Assembly (NCBI GenBank): GCA_964545075.1
Contig: CAZJFS010000104.1
Span: forward strand, 1-15,218
Reading direction: 5' to 3'
Length of the DNA: 15,218 nucleotides
Source of the DNA: DAOPXV01 sp035352535
GTDB taxonomy: Bacteria; Muiribacteriota; UBA9980
The position numbers and the translations under genes are program-made. The first letter of the stretch is position 1. Every line of letters starts with the position of its first letter. The notes under the pieces were generated by a model. It saw nothing but the letters and a program-made list of their open reading frames with translations. It was not told the DNA's origin and searched no databases. This document shows positions 13,077-15,218 of this stretch, one piece after another.

Positions 13077-13673
13077 ATGATAAAAAAAATATGCGTGTTC
13101 TGCGGTTCGAGCCCGGGGAAAAGCCCGGAATATGTAGCTTCGGCTAATATTCTCGGAAAGATACTGGCGAACTCGGGGCTGGACCTGGTTTATGGTGGCG
13201 GAAACGTCGGATTAATGGGTGAAGTGGCTAATTCGACGCTGAAAAACGGCGGAAAAGTCATAGGCGTGATACCGAAAGCTTTAAGCGACAAGGAGCTTAG
13301 CCATAAAGGCCTGACGGAGTTGCATGTAGTAAACACGATGCACGAGCGGAAAGCCATGATGTCCGAATTATCGGATGCGTTCATAGCGCTTCCGGGTGGT
13401 ATAGGAACGCTCGAGGAATTCTTCGAGGTCATGACATGGGCTCAGCTCGGATTTCAGAAAAAACCATGCGGCCTGCTCAATGTTCGCGGTTACTATTCTC
13501 ACATAATAAATTTTATGGACCATATGGCCGACGAGCGCTTCATACGCCTCGAACATCGCGGCATAATGCTTGTTGATACCGACGAAGCGCTTCTGGTTGA
13601 AAAGCTCAAAAACTATAAGCCGTCGTTTAATGAAAAATGGCTCGATGAAATAAATATGCAAAAAATGGAATAA
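13077..13673 (+). CDS. LOG-family nucleoside 5'-monophosphate phosphoribohydrolase
   Basis: The 198-residue product is a typical LOG/TIGR00730 Rossmann-fold protein. It has ICVFCGSSPG (5-14), LVYGGGNVGLMG (37-48), the active-site arginine in HERKAMM (89-95), and the family signature PGGIGTLEEFFE (106-117). Characterised members cleave cytokinin ribotides or other nucleoside monophosphates to base and ribose 5-phosphate; older annotations call them lysine decarboxylase-like, without activity. The start at 13077 has GGAAGG (13065-13070) at six bases; a TTG in frame at 13071 directly abuts that site and is unlikely. The AAA ATPase gene follows after seven bases, so the two are very probably co-transcribed. 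The physiological substrate here cannot be told. Confidence 0.92.
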   Translation: MIKKICVFCGSSPGKSPEYVASANILGKILANSGLDLVYGGGNVGLMGEVANSTLKNGGKVIGVIPKALSDKELSHKGLTELHVVNTMHERKAMMSELSDAFIALPGGIGTLEEFFEVMTWAQLGFQKKPCGLLNVRGYYSHIINFMDHMADERFIRLEHRGIMLVDTDEALLVEKLKNYKPSFNEKWLDEINMQKME

Positions 13674-13680
13674 ATTTTTC

Positions 13681-14484
13681 GTGATATTTTTATCTTCGTT
13701 AAAATATAACAGGCCCGAAGTTTTAAAAAGCGAGTTTCCTTTCAACATAAATCTGATGAATAACTTCGAAGGCATTGAATTCGATTCGCCGGTGACTATT
13801 TTCGTAGGCGAGAACGGAACCGGGAAATCGACGCTTCTCGAAGGGCTTGCGGCGGCCGCCGGGTCGATAGCGGCTGGAAACGAAAGCATAAAAACGGATA
13901 AAACTCTCGCGCACGCCAGAAAGCTAGGGAAACAATTTAAGCTCGTCTGGAAAAAACGCACGCATAGAGGATTTTTTCTGCGGTCCGAGGACTTTTTCAA
14001 TTTTACGAGGCGCGTCTCGGAACTTCGCGCTGAAATGAATCAGTATCTTGATGAAATAGAAGAAGAGTATAAGGGCCGATCGGAAAAAGCGAAACAATAC
14101 GCGCGAATTCCTTACGCCGGATCGCTCGCCGGGCTTACTCAGAAATACGGCGAAGACCTTGACGCCAACTCTCATGGCGAAAGCTTTTTAAAATTTTTCC
14201 AGTCGCGCTTCGTTCCTGAAGGTTTATACATTTTAGACGAGCCGGAGGCGCCTCTTTCGCCGATACGCCAGATGGCGTTCATTTCTATGTTAAAGGAAAT
14301 GACGGGCGAGGGCTCGCAGTTCATCATAGCCACTCATTCGCCGATATTGATGGCTTTTCCGGAAGCGCGCATCATAAGTTTCGACGAAACGCCGCCGCGC
14401 GCGGTTAAATACGATGATCTTGCGCAGGTGAACCTTATGAAGGATTTTCTGAACAATCCGGGCCAGTTTTTGAAGAACCTTTGA
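13681..14484 (+). CDS. AAA-family ATPase (SMC/ABC-like single-domain)
   Basis: The 267-residue product has Walker A GENGTGKST (43-51), a SHGESFLKFF signature-like segment (164-173), Walker B YILDEPEAPLS (183-193) with Asp186 and Glu187, and an H-loop His219 in IATHSPILM. Between Walker A and the signature is a short charged insert (about 110-140) instead of a long coiled coil. This places it among the compact AAA15/AAA21-type ATPases of unknown cellular role. The start is GTG at 13681, seven bases after the LOG gene stop, with only a weak GGAA upstream; no other start would keep the N-terminal SLKYN strand usual in the family. Translation may be coupled to the LOG gene. No nuclease or TOPRIM partner lies next to it, so nothing marks it as a defence gene. 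Confidence 0.88.
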   Translation: MIFLSSLKYNRPEVLKSEFPFNINLMNNFEGIEFDSPVTIFVGENGTGKSTLLEGLAAAAGSIAAGNESIKTDKTLAHARKLGKQFKLVWKKRTHRGFFLRSEDFFNFTRRVSELRAEMNQYLDEIEEEYKGRSEKAKQYARIPYAGSLAGLTQKYGEDLDANSHGESFLKFFQSRFVPEGLYILDEPEAPLSPIRQMAFISMLKEMTGEGSQFIIATHSPILMAFPEARIISFDETPPRAVKYDDLAQVNLMKDFLNNPGQFLKNL

Positions 14485-14495
14485 AATATTCGTGG

Positions 14496-14542
14496 CGCGT
14501 CGGGCGCCTTAATGTTTTCGGCTTTTCGCGCTCGCGTGAAAA
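14496..14542 (+). terminator. Two short hairpins after the ATPase gene, probable terminator
   Basis: GGCGC (14496-14500) and GCGCC (14506-14510) form a 5-bp stem followed by TTAATGTTTT. A second stem, TTTTCGCG (14523-14530) with CGTGAAAA (14535-14542) and one wobble, comes right after. The first resembles a weak intrinsic terminator; the second has no T run. They lie between the ATPase stop and the next promoter. Confidence 0.45.
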
Positions 14543-14559
14543 TAAATGTCCGGTTTTTA

Positions 14560-14588
14560 TTGACAAATCAAAGATATTAAAATATAAT
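14560..14588 (+). promoter_or_regulatory. Consensus promoter of the carbonic anhydrase gene
   Basis: Perfect TTGACA (14560-14565) and perfect TATAAT (14583-14588) are separated by the ideal 17 bases. Transcription would start near 14595, leaving a leader of about 120 bases before the start codon. I recognise no known regulatory RNA in that leader. Confidence 0.93.
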
Positions 14589-14713
14589 TTTCATGTCTTT
14601 TAAAAATAGGGAAGGCCCTGAGAAGTAATAAAAATCGAGCCAAGTTATCAATAAACATCTAATATACTGACGGTCCGGCAAAAAAACATATGTCGAAAGG
14701 AATTATTAAAAAT

Positions 14714-15218
14714 ATGAAAAACATCAAAATACTTGCGCTTTCAATATTCATTATTCTTTTTATTTCATGCACGGTATGGGCAAAAGAAGCTTTAACGACG
14801 GGTCCGAAAACTTCGCTTTCAATATTAAGCGCCGGAAACAATCATTTTGTTACCGGAAAAAGCGAACATCCGAACCAGAAGCAGGACCGGATCAAACTCC
14901 TGTCCGAAGGCCAGCACCCTTTTGCCGTTATCGTTTGCTGTTCGGATTCGCGCGTGCCGCCTGAAATAGTTTTTGATCAGGGACTTGGCGATATATTTAT
15001 CGTAAGGACGGCCGGGCATGTAATCGACGATGTGGTTCTGGGAAGCATTGAATACGCCGTTGAACATCTTGGCGTGGGGCTTATCGTCGTTTTGGGACAC
15101 GAAAAATGCGGCGCGGTGGAGGCTACGATAAAAGGCGGAAAGAGCAGCCCGCATATAGAGGCGCTTGCCAATGCTATAAAACCCGCCGTGGAAAAGGCTA
15201 AAGAAAATAAAAAGGGCG
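14714..15218 (+). CDS. Exported beta-carbonic anhydrase, N-terminal part (cut by window end)
   Basis: The frame stays open to the right edge, giving 168 residues. Residues 1-23 form a Sec-type signal (hydrophobic 5-19, likely cut after VWA). The Cys19 context FISC is a poor lipobox, so a lipoprotein is less likely. The mature part has the beta-class zinc site: Cys76-x-Asp78-x-Arg80 in CCSDSRVPPE, and His129 and Cys132 in GHEKCGAV. With RTAGHVIDDVVLGSIEYA between them, this is a clear beta-carbonic anhydrase, interconverting CO2 and bicarbonate outside the cytoplasmic membrane. The start at 14714 follows AAAGGAA (14696-14702); an in-frame ATG at 14690 precedes that site and is less likely. The last 50 or so residues lie outside the window. 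Confidence 0.92.
   Translation, partial: MKNIKILALSIFIILFISCTVWAKEALTTGPKTSLSILSAGNNHFVTGKSEHPNQKQDRIKLLSEGQHPFAVIVCCSDSRVPPEIVFDQGLGDIFIVRTAGHVIDDVVLGSIEYAVEHLGVGLIVVLGHEKCGAVEATIKGGKSSPHIEALANAIKPAVEKAKENKKG

Noticed and set aside
13368..14000. 210-residue minus-strand open frame across the LOG and ATPase genes
   Set aside because: It overlaps two genes with intact signature motifs and itself shows none.
13681..14484. Anti-phage defence system around the AAA ATPase
   Set aside because: No nuclease, TOPRIM or other effector gene lies beside it; its partner is a LOG-family enzyme, so nothing supports a defence role.

Overview
This is a bacterial chromosomal window of moderate GC content. 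It uses the standard code: gcvH, gcvPB and the AAA ATPase all end in TGA at family-typical lengths. Most transcription units have near-consensus sigma-70-type promoters and AGGAGG-type ribosome binding sites. No rRNA, tRNA, transposase, CRISPR or phage gene is visible. The split glycine decarboxylase (gcvPA/gcvPB) and the zinc-finger/LuxR/DUF2087 plus GIY-YIG pair recall Firmicutes and several uncultured phyla. Several proteins carry Sec-type signals. I cannot place the organism more precisely.

Layout. 1-198 is the 3' end of an acylphosphatase gene, closed by a good terminator. 420-4848 is a glycine cleavage operon, gcvT-gcvH-gcvPA-gcvPB, with overlapping or tightly spaced genes and a structured leader that is not a recognisable glycine riboswitch; a 21-bp hairpin follows it. 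5060-6504 holds two genes of the CYTH/triphosphate-tunnel type, one cytoplasmic with all expected residues and one exported and divergent. 6682-7689 encodes a secreted SH3 plus C39-like cysteine peptidase, ending at a bidirectional terminator. On the minus strand follow a two-domain helix-turn-helix protein (7790-8425), an aromatic amino acid decarboxylase (8507-9928, own promoter), and a two-gene unit (10150-11370) of a degenerate GIY-YIG protein and a zinc-finger/LuxR/DUF2087 regulator.

The 11371-11677 gap is a divergent control region. On its left a perfect 14-bp inverted repeat overlaps the -10 of the LuxR/DUF2087 gene. On its right a strong promoter with its own inverted repeat serves a small XRE regulator and a membrane protein (11678-12219). 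Directly after these lies a broken gene (12220-12990) with no start of its own and an in-frame TGA.

The window ends with a LOG-family phosphoribohydrolase and an AAA ATPase (13077-14484), then a consensus promoter and the start of an exported beta-carbonic anhydrase cut by the window edge.

The gcv operon makes the P, H and T proteins that cleave glycine to CO2, ammonia and methylene-tetrahydrofolate; the L protein (lpd) is not here. The remaining genes look like independent one- to three-gene units. The least explained parts are the exported CYTH-like protein, the GIY-YIG/DUF2087 pair with its operator, and the XRE/membrane cassette abutting a broken gene.
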